DNA from: Gordonia amicalis NBRC 100051 = JCM 11271
Lineage (GTDB): Bacteria > Actinomycetota > Actinomycetes > Mycobacteriales > Mycobacteriaceae
Direction: 5' to 3'
DNA: 64,000 bases
Assembly (NCBI RefSeq): GCF_000332995.1
Contig: NZ_BANS01000030.1
Coordinates: 1 to 64,000, forward strand
Below the pieces are notes generated by a model, which had not been told where the DNA came from, did no database searches, and was given only the letters and a program-made list of their open reading frames with translations. Below are positions 1-8,422 of this stretch, in pieces. Numbering within the stretch: the first letter of the stretch is position 1; each line of letters opens with the position of its first letter. The position numbers were made by a program, and so were the translations under genes.

Positions 1-274
1 TCGACATAAGTTACGCACGTGGGTCCCCAACGTCAAATCGCCTGGTCAGAAGGGGTGATTGGGGATCGGCGCCGAGGTCGGCATGCACAACCGCGGCGGA
101 TTCGCGCGAGATTCGGTGAAGAAATTCCTCGGTCCGCTCCGGAGACCGGTGCCGGCCGATCTGGATCGGCCCCCATCCCGCAACCGGGCGAGCTCCACGC
201 ACCTGCGGTTCGAGCACCGCGCCAGGCCGGCCGTCGCTCGGGCATCGGCTCCGCACACATGAGAAGCACATAGC
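1..274. other. Left-edge stretch with no supported gene
   Basis: Open frames exist on both strands but overlap one another, have no convincing ribosome binding site and resemble no family I know. The stretch lies downstream of the initiator tRNA and its terminator on the minus strand. I see no gene, repeat or RNA here. Confidence 0.5.
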
Positions 275-311
275 AAGAACCCCCGCCCGGGAGTCCCGGG
301 CGGGGGTTCTT
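275..311 (-). terminator. Intrinsic terminator of the initiator tRNA
   Basis: A perfect 17-bp inverted repeat (AAGAACCCCCGCCCGGG and its complement) flanks a 3-nt loop and begins 4 nt past the tRNA 3' end on the minus strand. The arm ends in TTCTT rather than a long U tract, which is common in high-GC actinobacteria. Confidence 0.85.
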
Positions 312-315
312 GTGT

Positions 316-392
316 TGGTAGCGGGGACAGGATTTGAACCTGCGACCTCTGGGTTATGAGCCCAGCGAGCTACCGAGCTGCTCCACCCCGCG
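316..392 (-). tRNA. Initiator tRNA-fMet (CAT)
   Basis: The 77-nt minus-strand gene folds as a cloverleaf with anticodon CAT and an encoded 3' CCA. It is the initiator rather than the elongator methionine tRNA. The anticodon stem ends in three consecutive G:C pairs (GGG/CCC beside CUCAUAA), and the first acceptor position is unpaired (C1 opposite U72), the mark used by the formyltransferase and IF2. It is followed by a strong terminator and preceded by a good promoter, so it is a single-gene unit. Confidence 0.97.
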
Positions 393-404
393 TTGGTGAA
401 CACC

Positions 405-434
405 ACGTTACACATGCGCTCGTCAGCGATGCAA
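405..434 (-). promoter_or_regulatory. Promoter of the initiator tRNA
   Basis: On the minus strand, TTGCAT (429-434) and TAACGT (405-410) are 18 bp apart. They place the transcription start 6-7 nt before the tRNA 5' end, the usual geometry for a stable RNA gene. Inferred from position and hexamer fit only. Confidence 0.6.
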
Positions 435-621
435 ATCGATCCCGAAACCGCGGCTGAACTGGGCGTATAGGAGTGATCGCGGTCACGGAAGACCGTTAAG
501 CACAGGTCACGGCGCCGTACCTGACCTGCGTCGGCGGACCACCATCACTGTGAGCCGAGTCACCTTCGGGCGTAGAATCGGCGCTACCCGAACCCGGCCG
601 ACCCACCACCGAGGAGGGACC

Positions 622-903
622 ATGTCCGCCCACTTCCACCATGAGAGCCACGGCAACCATCCGATGAGCTTCATCGGATTCGTATCCGCGCTCGGCGGCT
701 TCCTGTCGGCTGCACTGTGGCTGGTCCACATGGCCTCCGGCAACACAGGCCTCGCAGTCCTGTTCGCAGTGGTCACGGTCGCAGCGTTCGGCTTGACCGT
801 CTCGATCTTCTTCACCATCGGTCACCGGTATCACCACAGCCCGGTGCTACCGGACAACACCGCGGACGAAAAAGAGCGCTACGTGCGCAAGTACCGCGGC
901 TAG
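622..903 (+). CDS. Small two-helix membrane protein, function unknown
   Basis: This 93-residue protein starts at an ATG preceded by a strong GAGGAGGGA ribosome site 2-3 nt upstream. The N-terminus is His-rich (MSAHFHHESHGNH). Two hydrophobic segments follow at about residues 16-36 and 43-66, then a short charged tail ending KERYVRKYRG. The polar ends and two helices suggest a small inner-membrane protein, possibly metal-binding through its histidines, but that is inference. It stands alone, facing the UPF0182 gene across a hairpin. I do not recognise a named family. Confidence 0.75.
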   Translation: MSAHFHHESHGNHPMSFIGFVSALGGFLSAALWLVHMASGNTGLAVLFAVVTVAAFGLTVSIFFTIGHRYHHSPVLPDNTADEKERYVRKYRG

Positions 904-943
904 CGGTACCCGACGCACGTAACGCTCGGATCGTTACTACTGC

Positions 944-980
944 CCGATCGACACGCCCCCGTGTGGGGCGCGTCGATCGG
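944..980. terminator. Hairpin between convergent genes
   Basis: CCGATCGAC plus CGCCCC pair with GGGGCG plus GTCGATCGG around a short loop, with one mismatch. It lies between the convergent stops at 903 and 992 and could end transcription from both sides. There is no U tract on either strand, so the call rests on position and stem stability. Confidence 0.6.
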
Positions 981-991
981 ATCCACCCGGT

Positions 992-3970
992 TCAGTTCTG
1001 CTTCGGTAGTGACTCGTACTGTGTCACAGCCTTGTTCAGCTGATCGAGGGCCGCGCCATAACCGGCGAAGTCGCCCTTGGTCTGCGCGTCGCGCAGCGCG
1101 CTGAGCGCGTCTCCGATCGCCTTCACCGCGGCATCGCGCTCGGGTGTACCACCCTGCGGAGGAGCCGGCAGCTGCGGACTCGTCGTCCCGCCCTGCTGCT
1201 GAGGCCGGTCCGGCTGGGTGGGCTGCTGTTCACCGGGAACCACACCGGCGGCCGGCGTGATCCCGACCTGGCGCAGTGCCTCGGCCGTCGTCGGCGCATA
1301 ACCGATCCGGGCCTCTCGTTCCTTCGGCTCGTACCGGGTGATCACCCGGAACAACCGGGGGAAGGCCTCTTCGCCCTGGGCCTGCGCATACATCGGGACG
1401 ACGTACAGGATCCCGTTGTCGCCGACCGGCAGCGTCAGCAAGTTGCCGAACGTCACCTTTGCCGTGTTCTCGAGGGACTTGAGCGATTCGGCGACTCGAC
1501 CATCGGTCTTCATCGGGTTGAACGCCTGCTTCGGTCCCGACCGCTGGTTGTTGCCCGGCAACTCCTTGACGGTGATCTGTCCGTAGTTCTCCGGGTCCGA
1601 GGCAACGGTGATGTAAGCACCGAGGATCGGACGGTTGAGTCGTGTGAGGACAGAGGTGAGCTGGAACGACGCCTGCTTGCTCTCCGGGTCCGAGGCCACG
1701 AAGTAGTACGGCGGCTGATCGAGTCCACGCTGTTCGGCGTCGGGGCTCGTCGGGTCCGACGGCACCGACCAGAAGTCGTTCGCCTGGAAGAACGTTCCCG
1801 GGGTGTCGACGTGGTAGCGCGTCAGAAGCGCCCGCTGGATCTTGAACAGATCCTCCGGGTACCGGACGTGCTCGCGCAACGAGGTCTGCTTGTCGAACTC
1901 GGCACGCGAGGCGACCGATCCCGGGAAGACCTTCATCCAGGTCTTGAGGACGGGGTCCTCGGTGTCGAACTCGTACAGCTTGACCTCACCGGTGTAGGCG
2001 TCGACGGTGGCCTTCACCGAGTTGCGTACGTACGACACGGTCTTGTTGACCTGCGTACGTCCGGTCTGACCGGGGTTGAGGTCCTGGGCGTCGGCGGTCG
2101 CGCTCTGCAGCGACGTCGGCTGCGAGTACGGGAAGTTGTCGAGCGTGGTGTAGCCGTCGACGATCCACTTGATCGAGCCGTCCTCCATGACCGCCGGGTA
2201 GGTCTTGGAGTCGACGGTCAGCCACGGCGCGATCTGCTCGACGCGGTCCCGCGGGTCGCGGTTGTAGATGATCTTCGACGCCGAGGTGATCTCGCCCGAC
2301 AGCAGGAAGTTCCGCTCCGCGTACTTGCCCGCATAGAGGAGTCGGGTGAACCAGTTGCTCAGCGGGACGCCCGCGGGCCCCTGGTAGGTGTACTTGGCGT
2401 CGCCCATGTCGTGTTCGCGGGGCTCACCGCCTTCGGAGCCGACGATCGCGTAGTCGGGATCGATCTTTGCGAGAAGCTCACCGAAGTAGATGCGCGGCTG
2501 TGTCACCTTGATCGGGGCGTCGCGCTTGTACGCCTCGGTCTGGTAGTTCGTGGTGTCGCTGACGTAGTAGAACGGGTCACCGCCGCCGTCGATGTCGTTC
2601 TCGTCGACCGACTCGTTGACCCGGTTCGCCGGCGCGGCGACGAAGCCGTTGCCGTGGGTGTAGACGAGATGCTTGTTCAGCCAGTTCTGCTGGTTCTCGA
2701 GGTAGCGGCTCGGGTCGAGTTCACGCACTGCGACCACGAAGTCGCGCAGTTCGCCGTCGATCTTGTAGCGGTCGACGGCGAGCTGCGTCGGGAAGCCGTA
2801 GAAGTTCTGGCGCTGCTGCTGCTGGATGAATGTCGGCGACACCACGTTCGGGTCGAGGATGCGGACGTTCGACAGCGTCGGGGTGTCCCCGTTGACGAGT
2901 GCGGGATTCGCGGGCTCGGCGGTCCAGTCCTTCTGCGTGATGACCTTGTCCGGCCCGATGCCGTAGGCCTCCCGCGTGGAGTTGATCGCCCGCTGGATGT
3001 ATTCGGCTTCCTTCTGGGCGGCGTTCGGCTTCACCGAGAACTGCTCCATGGTGAGCGGCCAGCCCACACCGATCAGCAGTGCCGAGAACAGCATCAGCAC
3101 GGTTGCGAGGGCGGGGATGCGCAGATCACGCAGCACGATGGCGGCGAAGAACGCGACGGCACAGATGATCGCGATCGCCATCAGGATGAGCTTGGACGGC
3201 AGGACCGCATTGATGTCGGTGTAGCTGGCACCCGGGAAGATCTCGGCCTTGCGCTGACTCGAGAGCAGGTTGTACCGGTCGAGCCAGTAGGCCGCTGCCT
3301 TGAGCAACAAGAAGGTGCCGGCCAGAACGGCGAGCTGGATACGGGCGGCCATCGTGACCGAACCCCCGCCCTGGCCCAGCCGGATGCCGCCGAAGAGGTA
3401 GTGGGTGACCAGGTTGGCGAGGAACGCCACGACGACCACGACGAACAGGAGATTCAGCACGAACCGGTAGAACGGCAGGTCGAAGGCGTAGAAGCCGATG
3501 TCGAGGTTGAACTGCGGATCGGTCTGGCCGAACGAGGTCCCGTGCAGGAACATCTGGACCGTGGCCCAGGAACCCTGCGCGACGAGACCGGCGAGTGCGC
3601 CGATGATCAGGGCCGGCACCACGGCGAACCACCGGACCTTGGTCATGATGGCGGTCCGGTAGCGCGCGAGCGGATCGTTGGGTCCCGCGGTGGGCACGAA
3701 CACCGGCCGGGACCGGTAGGCCAGGGCCACCGCGCCGAAGATGATCAGGCCGACGACGAGAGTCGTGATCAGGAAGAGGATGACGCGGGTCCAGATGACC
3801 GTGCTGAACACGCTCGAGTACCCCACATCACGGAACCACAGCCAGTCGGTGGCAAGACCGATCAGTCGTGGTCCGATGAGCAAGAGGACCAGCACGGCAA
3901 CGCCGAGTCCGATGCCGATCTTGCTCCTGCGTGACAGTGTCGGCATTCCTGCCGGCCCTCGAGCGCCCAC
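992..3970 (-). CDS. UPF0182 family membrane protein
   Basis: This large integral membrane protein (about 992 residues) belongs to the actinobacterial UPF0182 family (Rv3193c type), whose biochemical role is unknown. The N-terminal third carries about seven hydrophobic helices, the first right after a basic MPTLSRRSK stretch and followed by a TDWLWFRDVGYSSVF motif typical of the family. The middle is a large soluble, probably extracytoplasmic domain. The tail is Pro/Gln-rich and then helical. I chose the GTG at 3970 because it gives MGARGPAGMPTLSRRS, which aligns with the MGMR..MPKLTRRS starts I recall from homologues. GTG at 3979 and ATG at 3946 remain possible. It is divergent from the next gene. 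Confidence 0.9.
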   Translation of the reverse strand: MGARGPAGMPTLSRRSKIGIGLGVAVLVLLLIGPRLIGLATDWLWFRDVGYSSVFSTVIWTRVILFLITTLVVGLIIFGAVALAYRSRPVFVPTAGPNDPLARYRTAIMTKVRWFAVVPALIIGALAGLVAQGSWATVQMFLHGTSFGQTDPQFNLDIGFYAFDLPFYRFVLNLLFVVVVVAFLANLVTHYLFGGIRLGQGGGSVTMAARIQLAVLAGTFLLLKAAAYWLDRYNLLSSQRKAEIFPGASYTDINAVLPSKLILMAIAIICAVAFFAAIVLRDLRIPALATVLMLFSALLIGVGWPLTMEQFSVKPNAAQKEAEYIQRAINSTREAYGIGPDKVITQKDWTAEPANPALVNGDTPTLSNVRILDPNVVSPTFIQQQQRQNFYGFPTQLAVDRYKIDGELRDFVVAVRELDPSRYLENQQNWLNKHLVYTHGNGFVAAPANRVNESVDENDIDGGGDPFYYVSDTTNYQTEAYKRDAPIKVTQPRIYFGELLAKIDPDYAIVGSEGGEPREHDMGDAKYTYQGPAGVPLSNWFTRLLYAGKYAERNFLLSGEITSASKIIYNRDPRDRVEQIAPWLTVDSKTYPAVMEDGSIKWIVDGYTTLDNFPYSQPTSLQSATADAQDLNPGQTGRTQVNKTVSYVRNSVKATVDAYTGEVKLYEFDTEDPVLKTWMKVFPGSVASRAEFDKQTSLREHVRYPEDLFKIQRALLTRYHVDTPGTFFQANDFWSVPSDPTSPDAEQRGLDQPPYYFVASDPESKQASFQLTSVLTRLNRPILGAYITVASDPENYGQITVKELPGNNQRSGPKQAFNPMKTDGRVAESLKSLENTAKVTFGNLLTLPVGDNGILYVVPMYAQAQGEEAFPRLFRVITRYEPKEREARIGYAPTTAEALRQVGITPAAGVVPGEQQPTQPDRPQQQGGTTSPQLPAPPQGGTPERDAAVKAIGDALSALRDAQTKGDFAGYGAALDQLNKAVTQYESLPKQN

Positions 3971-4144
3971 CAGACCCACTCTCCAAAGCTCTCAATTCGG
4001 ACAACGCCCTGCGTGACGCGCAAGCCTGGGCGTGGTGTCCACTGTACTGGCACCGCCCGGATGCCGATCACACTCGGGCGGTGGGACAACGATCCGGGGT
4101 TGGTCACGGTTCCCGGGTGCGCCCCGCCGGGGCAAGATGGTCGG

Positions 4145-4681
4145 ATGCCCGACAACGCGACGACACCACGAGCCTTCTCCACCGACGATCTCGGAAGCTC
4201 GCTGAGCGAGATCATGGATCACCTCGATGCCGATGGCTGGGGGCAGCCGCCTGCGGTGTACGCGCTCGTGCCGACGTCTCTGCTCGTCGAGCGCGTTCCC
4301 GGCGTCGTCGCCGACGACGACCGGTCGGTCTTCACGCCCGTCGAGGAGGAGTGCGACGACCTCGACGAATTCCTGGCCACCGCGATCTGGCCCGCAGCGG
4401 TCGCCGGGGCGGCGGTGGCGCTCGAGATCGTCGTCACGCCACCGGGTCCGGATGACGACGGTACACCGAAGTACGTGGTCACCGAGACAGCCGATCAGCA
4501 CGCGGACGAGGACGTCGCCCGGTTGGTCGTCGGTGTGCTGCGCAACGGGCCCGACCTGGCGCTCCTGCGGCTTCGACCCGTGCCCGACGAGGTGCCCGAG
4601 CTGCTCACCCATCCCCAGCTCGCGCTCGAGCTACGGGCAGCGCTGCACGAGACCTTCGCCCCGGACGCGCCGGAGTCCTGA
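4145..4681 (+). CDS. PPA1309-family protein, function unknown
   Basis: A 178-residue acidic, mostly alpha/beta soluble protein. From memory it matches the small actinobacterial family annotated PPA1309-like, which usually sits beside the PDZ protease gene, as here (convergent, 19 nt apart). No catalytic motif is visible. The middle holds IWPAAVAGAAVALEIVV and a patch rich in Asp/Glu. The ATG at 4145 was chosen over an in-frame start further upstream, because translation from there would run through a low-complexity, non-conserved stretch that overlaps the divergent promoter region. Confidence 0.75.
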   Translation: MPDNATTPRAFSTDDLGSSLSEIMDHLDADGWGQPPAVYALVPTSLLVERVPGVVADDDRSVFTPVEEECDDLDEFLATAIWPAAVAGAAVALEIVVTPPGPDDDGTPKYVVTETADQHADEDVARLVVGVLRNGPDLALLRLRPVPDEVPELLTHPQLALELRAALHETFAPDAPES

Positions 4682-4700
4682 CCGGTGGACCGCCGGTCCG

Positions 4701-5765
4701 TCAGCAGGACGGGGCCGGGCGTCCCGAACCGATCGCGTCGAGGGCGTCGACCGCGCCGTCGAGCGTCTCGACCTTGACCAGTTCGAGTCCGTCGGGACGG
4801 TCGGAGACCGCCTCCGCGCAGTTGCGGGCCGGGACCAGGAACACGGTCGCACCGGCGTCGTGGGCCGCCCGTGTCTTGTGGGTGATGCCGCCGATCGGAC
4901 CGACGTCACCGTCGGCCGAGATCGTGCCCGTTCCCGCGATGAACTTGCCGTGCGTCAGTTCGCCGGGACCCAACTGGTCGACGACCGAGAGCGCCAGCAT
5001 CATGCCCGCCGACGGTCCGCCGATGTCGCCGACGGTGTAGGTGACCTTGAGCGACGGGTCGGCGTTGGCGACCTCGGCCGTGACCCCGAGGAATCCGGCC
5101 TTCTCGTCGCCGGGATGCGGGGCGAGCGTGACGGTCACGGTCTGCGGCGTGCCCTGCCGCACGATCTCCAGCGGAAGCACCGTGCCCGGCGGATTCTTCG
5201 ACACGACGTCGCGCAGTTCCTTGCTGGTCTCGACCTCGACTCCCCCGGCCCTGGTGACCACGTCGCCGGCGCGCAGGACGTCGGCCGACGGCCCGTCGGC
5301 GCCCACAGCGGCGATGCGCAGGACCGTGGGACGGTCCAGGAACCGCAGGGCCGCGACGGTGGCGTCCTCCTCCGACCCCGCCATCTGCTGGGCGTTCTCC
5401 TGCTGTACCTGTTCGGTGCTGCGGTCCGGCGGATACACCTCGTCGCGCGGGGTCAGTGCGTATTTCCCGGACATCCACAAACCCAGGGCGTCGAAGAGTG
5501 TGAGCCCGTCGCTGACCGACACCGTGGTCAGGTTCAGGTTGCCGGTGGTCTTGTCGAGGGGTGCACCGTCGATCTGCACGACCTTGCGCTCGACGACCTT
5601 GCCGTCCTGCTCGACCTTCGTCATGCCCAATGTGTTCAGCGTCGGTCCGGGACCGAGAGCGGCGTAGGGCACCTGCACCTGCGTGCCGACGACGAGCAAC
5701 GCCAGCAACACCAGGGCGCTGACCGCGGCGGTGGCGATCCGGCGGAAGCGAGGGCTCGAACTCAT
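4701..5765 (-). CDS. PDZ domain Lon-like serine protease (YlbL/Rv3194c type)
   Basis: A membrane-anchored protease of 354 residues. A signal-anchor helix spans about residues 9-30, a PDZ domain about 135-215, and a Lon-type catalytic domain the C-terminal 130 residues. The Ser-Lys dyad is visible: Ser252 in GGPSAGMM and Lys297 in GGITHKTRAA. Homologues act outside the membrane in envelope proteolysis; the substrate here is unknown. The ATG at 5765 places the helix directly after a short basic stretch, whereas an upstream in-frame start would add a Cys-containing leader with no clear role. It is divergent from the zincin-like gene, with 173 nt between starts. Confidence 0.92.
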   Translation of the reverse strand: MSSSPRFRRIATAAVSALVLLALLVVGTQVQVPYAALGPGPTLNTLGMTKVEQDGKVVERKVVQIDGAPLDKTTGNLNLTTVSVSDGLTLFDALGLWMSGKYALTPRDEVYPPDRSTEQVQQENAQQMAGSEEDATVAALRFLDRPTVLRIAAVGADGPSADVLRAGDVVTRAGGVEVETSKELRDVVSKNPPGTVLPLEIVRQGTPQTVTVTLAPHPGDEKAGFLGVTAEVANADPSLKVTYTVGDIGGPSAGMMLALSVVDQLGPGELTHGKFIAGTGTISADGDVGPIGGITHKTRAAHDAGATVFLVPARNCAEAVSDRPDGLELVKVETLDGAVDALDAIGSGRPAPSC

Positions 5766-5938
5766 TCCGCACACGATAGTGCCCCGACCTCTGAGGACAG
5801 TGTCGACGTCGTGCTCCGCACAGGCCGGCGTCATGCCGCCACACCGCCCGAAGGCGGGCCGCGCACGTGCGGCGGCGCTACGCGCACGGCGAACATCCGA
5901 CGCCGTTGAGGGGCCTGTCCGGGCGGTACGGTGGACAT

Positions 5939-7408
5939 ATGAGTGATCTGCCCTTCGGCTTCTCGGCGTCCGGCAACGGCGACGACGACCGCGACAAGAA
6001 CAGCGGTGACCAGAACAAGCCGGGCGACAACCCCGGCGGCAACCCCTTCGGCGGGGCCAACCCGTTCGGATTCGCCATGGGCGGCCAGGGACAGGGCTTC
6101 GGCGACTTCGATCCGTCGAACTTCGACCCGAACATGCTCGGCCAGATGTTCTCCCAGCTCGGCAGCATGTTCAGCGGCATGGGCGCCGGCATGTCCGGTG
6201 GCGGCGGCGGTCCGGTGAACTATCAGGTCGCCATGAATCTCGCCCGCCAGCAGATCGGTTCGTTCACGCCGATTCTGGACAAGGAGATCTCCGCGTCGGC
6301 CGACGCGGTGCGCCTCGCCGACGTCTGGCTCGACGACGCGACGACCTTCCCCAGCGGCGTCACCCAGACCGTCGCGTGGACCCCGGTGCAGTGGCTCGAG
6401 GAGTCCATGGACACCTGGAAGGGTCTGTGCAACCCGGTCGCCGAACAACTCGCACGCACCTGGCAGGACAACCTGCCCGCCGAGGCGGCCCAGTTCGCCG
6501 GCCCGATGCTGGGCATGCTGACGCAGATGAGCGGTATGGCCTTCGGGACCCAGCTCGGCCAGGGTCTCGGCCAGCTCGCCAAGGAGGTGCTCACCTCCAC
6601 CGACATCGGCCTGCCGCTGGCTCCCGAGGGGATTGCGGTGCTGCTCCCCGAGGCGATCGCGAAGTTCGCCGAGGGTCTCGAGCAGCCCGGACAGGAGATC
6701 ATCGTCTTCCTCGCCGCCCGCGAGGCCGCGCACGTCCGCCTGTTCACCCACGTCGGCTGGCTGCGTCAGCGCCTGCTGTCGACGGTCGAGGAGTACGCCC
6801 GCGGGATCAGCATCGACTTCAGCGGGATCACCGACGCCACGGCGAACATCGATCCCACCGAACTGCTGTCCGATCCGTCGAAGCTCGAGGAGCTCATCAG
6901 CTCGTCGACATCTTTCGAGCCGACCACCACGCCCGAGCAGAAGGCGGCACTCGGCCGCCTCGAGACGCTGCTGGCGCTCATCGAGGGCTGGGTGGAGCAG
7001 GTGGTGACCCGAGCACTGGGCGACCGCATCCCGAGCACCGGCGCGCTGACCGAGACCATCCGTCGCCGCCGCGCCTCCGGCGGCCCCGCCGAGCAGACCT
7101 TCGCGACCCTCGTCGGTCTCGAACTGCGCCCGCGCAAGGTGCGGGAGGCGTCCGAGCTGTGGCGCCGGGTCTTCGAGGCCACCGATCTGTCGACCCGCGA
7201 CGGTGTCTGGGCGCATCCGGACCTGCTGCCCGACTCCGACGACCTGGACAACCCGGCGGCGTTCATCGACCGTCTGCTGCACAAGGACACCGACCTCGAC
7301 GACGCGATCGCGCAGCTCGAGAAGTCGCTCGCCGAACAGGACGGGGTCGAACAGGGAGACGCCGACTCCGGGGACGACGGCCCGAACCCCGGGCAGACCG
7401 GCTCATAA
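5939..7408 (+). CDS. Zincin-like (DUF2342) metallopeptidase-family protein
   Basis: A 489-residue soluble protein of the actinobacterial zincin-like family annotated as zinc-dependent metalloprotease or hydrolase (Rv3195 type). The first 90 residues are low-complexity, rich in Gly, Asn, Asp and Phe. The helical catalytic-like core follows, with FLAAREAAHVRLF at about residues 256-268. This puts Arg261-Glu262 and His265 where a classical HExxH would sit, so the first zinc His is replaced by Arg. Whether it hydrolyses peptides is therefore open. The ATG at 5939 begins MSDLPFGFS. It is followed by the leader-binding-like gene and the ABC1 kinase on the same strand, a conserved trio. Confidence 0.88.
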   Translation: MSDLPFGFSASGNGDDDRDKNSGDQNKPGDNPGGNPFGGANPFGFAMGGQGQGFGDFDPSNFDPNMLGQMFSQLGSMFSGMGAGMSGGGGGPVNYQVAMNLARQQIGSFTPILDKEISASADAVRLADVWLDDATTFPSGVTQTVAWTPVQWLEESMDTWKGLCNPVAEQLARTWQDNLPAEAAQFAGPMLGMLTQMSGMAFGTQLGQGLGQLAKEVLTSTDIGLPLAPEGIAVLLPEAIAKFAEGLEQPGQEIIVFLAAREAAHVRLFTHVGWLRQRLLSTVEEYARGISIDFSGITDATANIDPTELLSDPSKLEELISSSTSFEPTTTPEQKAALGRLETLLALIEGWVEQVVTRALGDRIPSTGALTETIRRRRASGGPAEQTFATLVGLELRPRKVREASELWRRVFEATDLSTRDGVWAHPDLLPDSDDLDNPAAFIDRLLHKDTDLDDAIAQLEKSLAEQDGVEQGDADSGDDGPNPGQTGS

Positions 7409-7438
7409 CTCCACAATCGACGCCGAACCCGATCATGT

Positions 7439-7447
7439 TGTGGATAA
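7439..7447 (-). promoter_or_regulatory. Single perfect DnaA-box match
   Basis: TTATCCACA on the minus strand (TGTGGATAA on the plus strand) lies in the 87-nt gap before the leader-binding-like gene. One 9-mer is not an origin; it could be a DnaA titration or regulatory site, or chance. Confidence 0.3.
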
Positions 7448-7495
7448 CCGGCCCGAACGACGCCGGCGAGGTCCTTTCGCTGGCAGAGTTGCGCC

Positions 7496-8407
7496 ATGTC
7501 CATCACGGTCCCGCGCATCCGTCCGGGAACACCGATCCTGGTGCGGCCGGGCAACCGGGTACACGTGGGGATCGATCCGGCCGGCAGCGTGATCATCGAG
7601 CTCGACGCCGGTATCTCGGCGCATTCGGTTGCCGCGATGTTGCGGTTGCTGGAGCGCCCCTGCACACCGGAACTGCTCAACCGTCGCGCGTCGGCGGCCG
7701 GGCTCGCCGACGACGAGATCCGGACGCTCCTCGACGGCCTGGCCGCAGCCGGACGGACCATCTCCGACACCCGAGCCGAAACGTCCTCGGACAGTTCGGA
7801 TCTCGCGGACTTCCGGATTCAGATCCACGGCCAGGGGCCGTTGTCGGACCTGCTGGGCGCCTCCCTGCGCGCACAGGGCCTGCAGGTGCACCGGACGATG
7901 CGGCGCCGAGCCGACGGCTCGCTCGACACCGTCGACACCCGACTGGTGATCCTCAGCGACTTCCTGGTCCACGACCCGCGGGTCGTCTTCGCACTGACGA
8001 GGGCACGGATCCCGCATCTGCTGGTGCGCGTGCGCGACGGCGTCGGCATCGTCGGCCCGCTCGTCCTGCCCGGACTCTCGAGTTGTCTGATGTGCGCCGA
8101 TCACCATCGTTCCGACGCCGATCCGGAATGGCCGATGATGGCGGTGCAACTCATCCGCGCGCCGGGCGATGCGGATCCCGCGCTCGTGCGGCCGACCGCA
8201 GCGATCGCGCACGGCCAGATCGAACGTCTGGTGAACAGCTTGCGGCGACCCTCCCCCGCCGCGAGACGACACGAACCGCAGCTGTTGAATCAGGTGTTGG
8301 AGTTCCGCGATGATCCCGCACGGGTGGACCGTAGAGAATGGTTACCCCACCCGAGCTGCGATTGTCGTCCGGTGGGAGACGAACGGCTCAAGTCGTCTAT
8401 TGTGTGA
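7496..8407 (+). CDS. TOMM leader peptide-binding-like / E1-related protein (Rv3196 type)
   Basis: A 303-residue protein resembling proteins annotated as TOMM precursor leader-binding or cyclodehydratase C-like. The first 85 residues look like the winged-helix recognition part. The rest is an E1/ThiF-like Rossmann domain that lacks the ATP-binding glycine loop and seems to have kept only a structural role. A zinc site is likely: Cys197/Cys200 (SCLMC) plus Cys288/Cys290 (SCDC). No cyclodehydratase, dehydrogenase or precursor peptide gene is nearby, so a thiazole/oxazole product cannot be claimed. It sits between the zincin-like gene and the ABC1 kinase, 15 nt from the latter. Confidence 0.75.
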   Translation: MSITVPRIRPGTPILVRPGNRVHVGIDPAGSVIIELDAGISAHSVAAMLRLLERPCTPELLNRRASAAGLADDEIRTLLDGLAAAGRTISDTRAETSSDSSDLADFRIQIHGQGPLSDLLGASLRAQGLQVHRTMRRRADGSLDTVDTRLVILSDFLVHDPRVVFALTRARIPHLLVRVRDGVGIVGPLVLPGLSSCLMCADHHRSDADPEWPMMAVQLIRAPGDADPALVRPTAAIAHGQIERLVNSLRRPSPAARRHEPQLLNQVLEFRDDPARVDRREWLPHPSCDCRPVGDERLKSSIV

Positions 8408-8422
8408 CGCGGAAAGGATGCT

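Noticed and set aside
1811..3934. Open frame of about 700 codons opposite the UPF0182 gene
   Set aside because: It mirrors a highly GC-rich gene in an antisense frame, has an unnatural excess of Arg, Val, Asp and Gly, no ribosome site and no recognisable domain.
7439..7447. Replication origin at the DnaA box
   Set aside because: Only one box, no AT-rich region, and no dnaA, dnaN or parB genes nearby.
7496..8407. A thiazole/oxazole peptide biosynthesis cluster
   Set aside because: Only the recognition-like protein is present; no cyclodehydratase YcaO, dehydrogenase or precursor peptide is visible.
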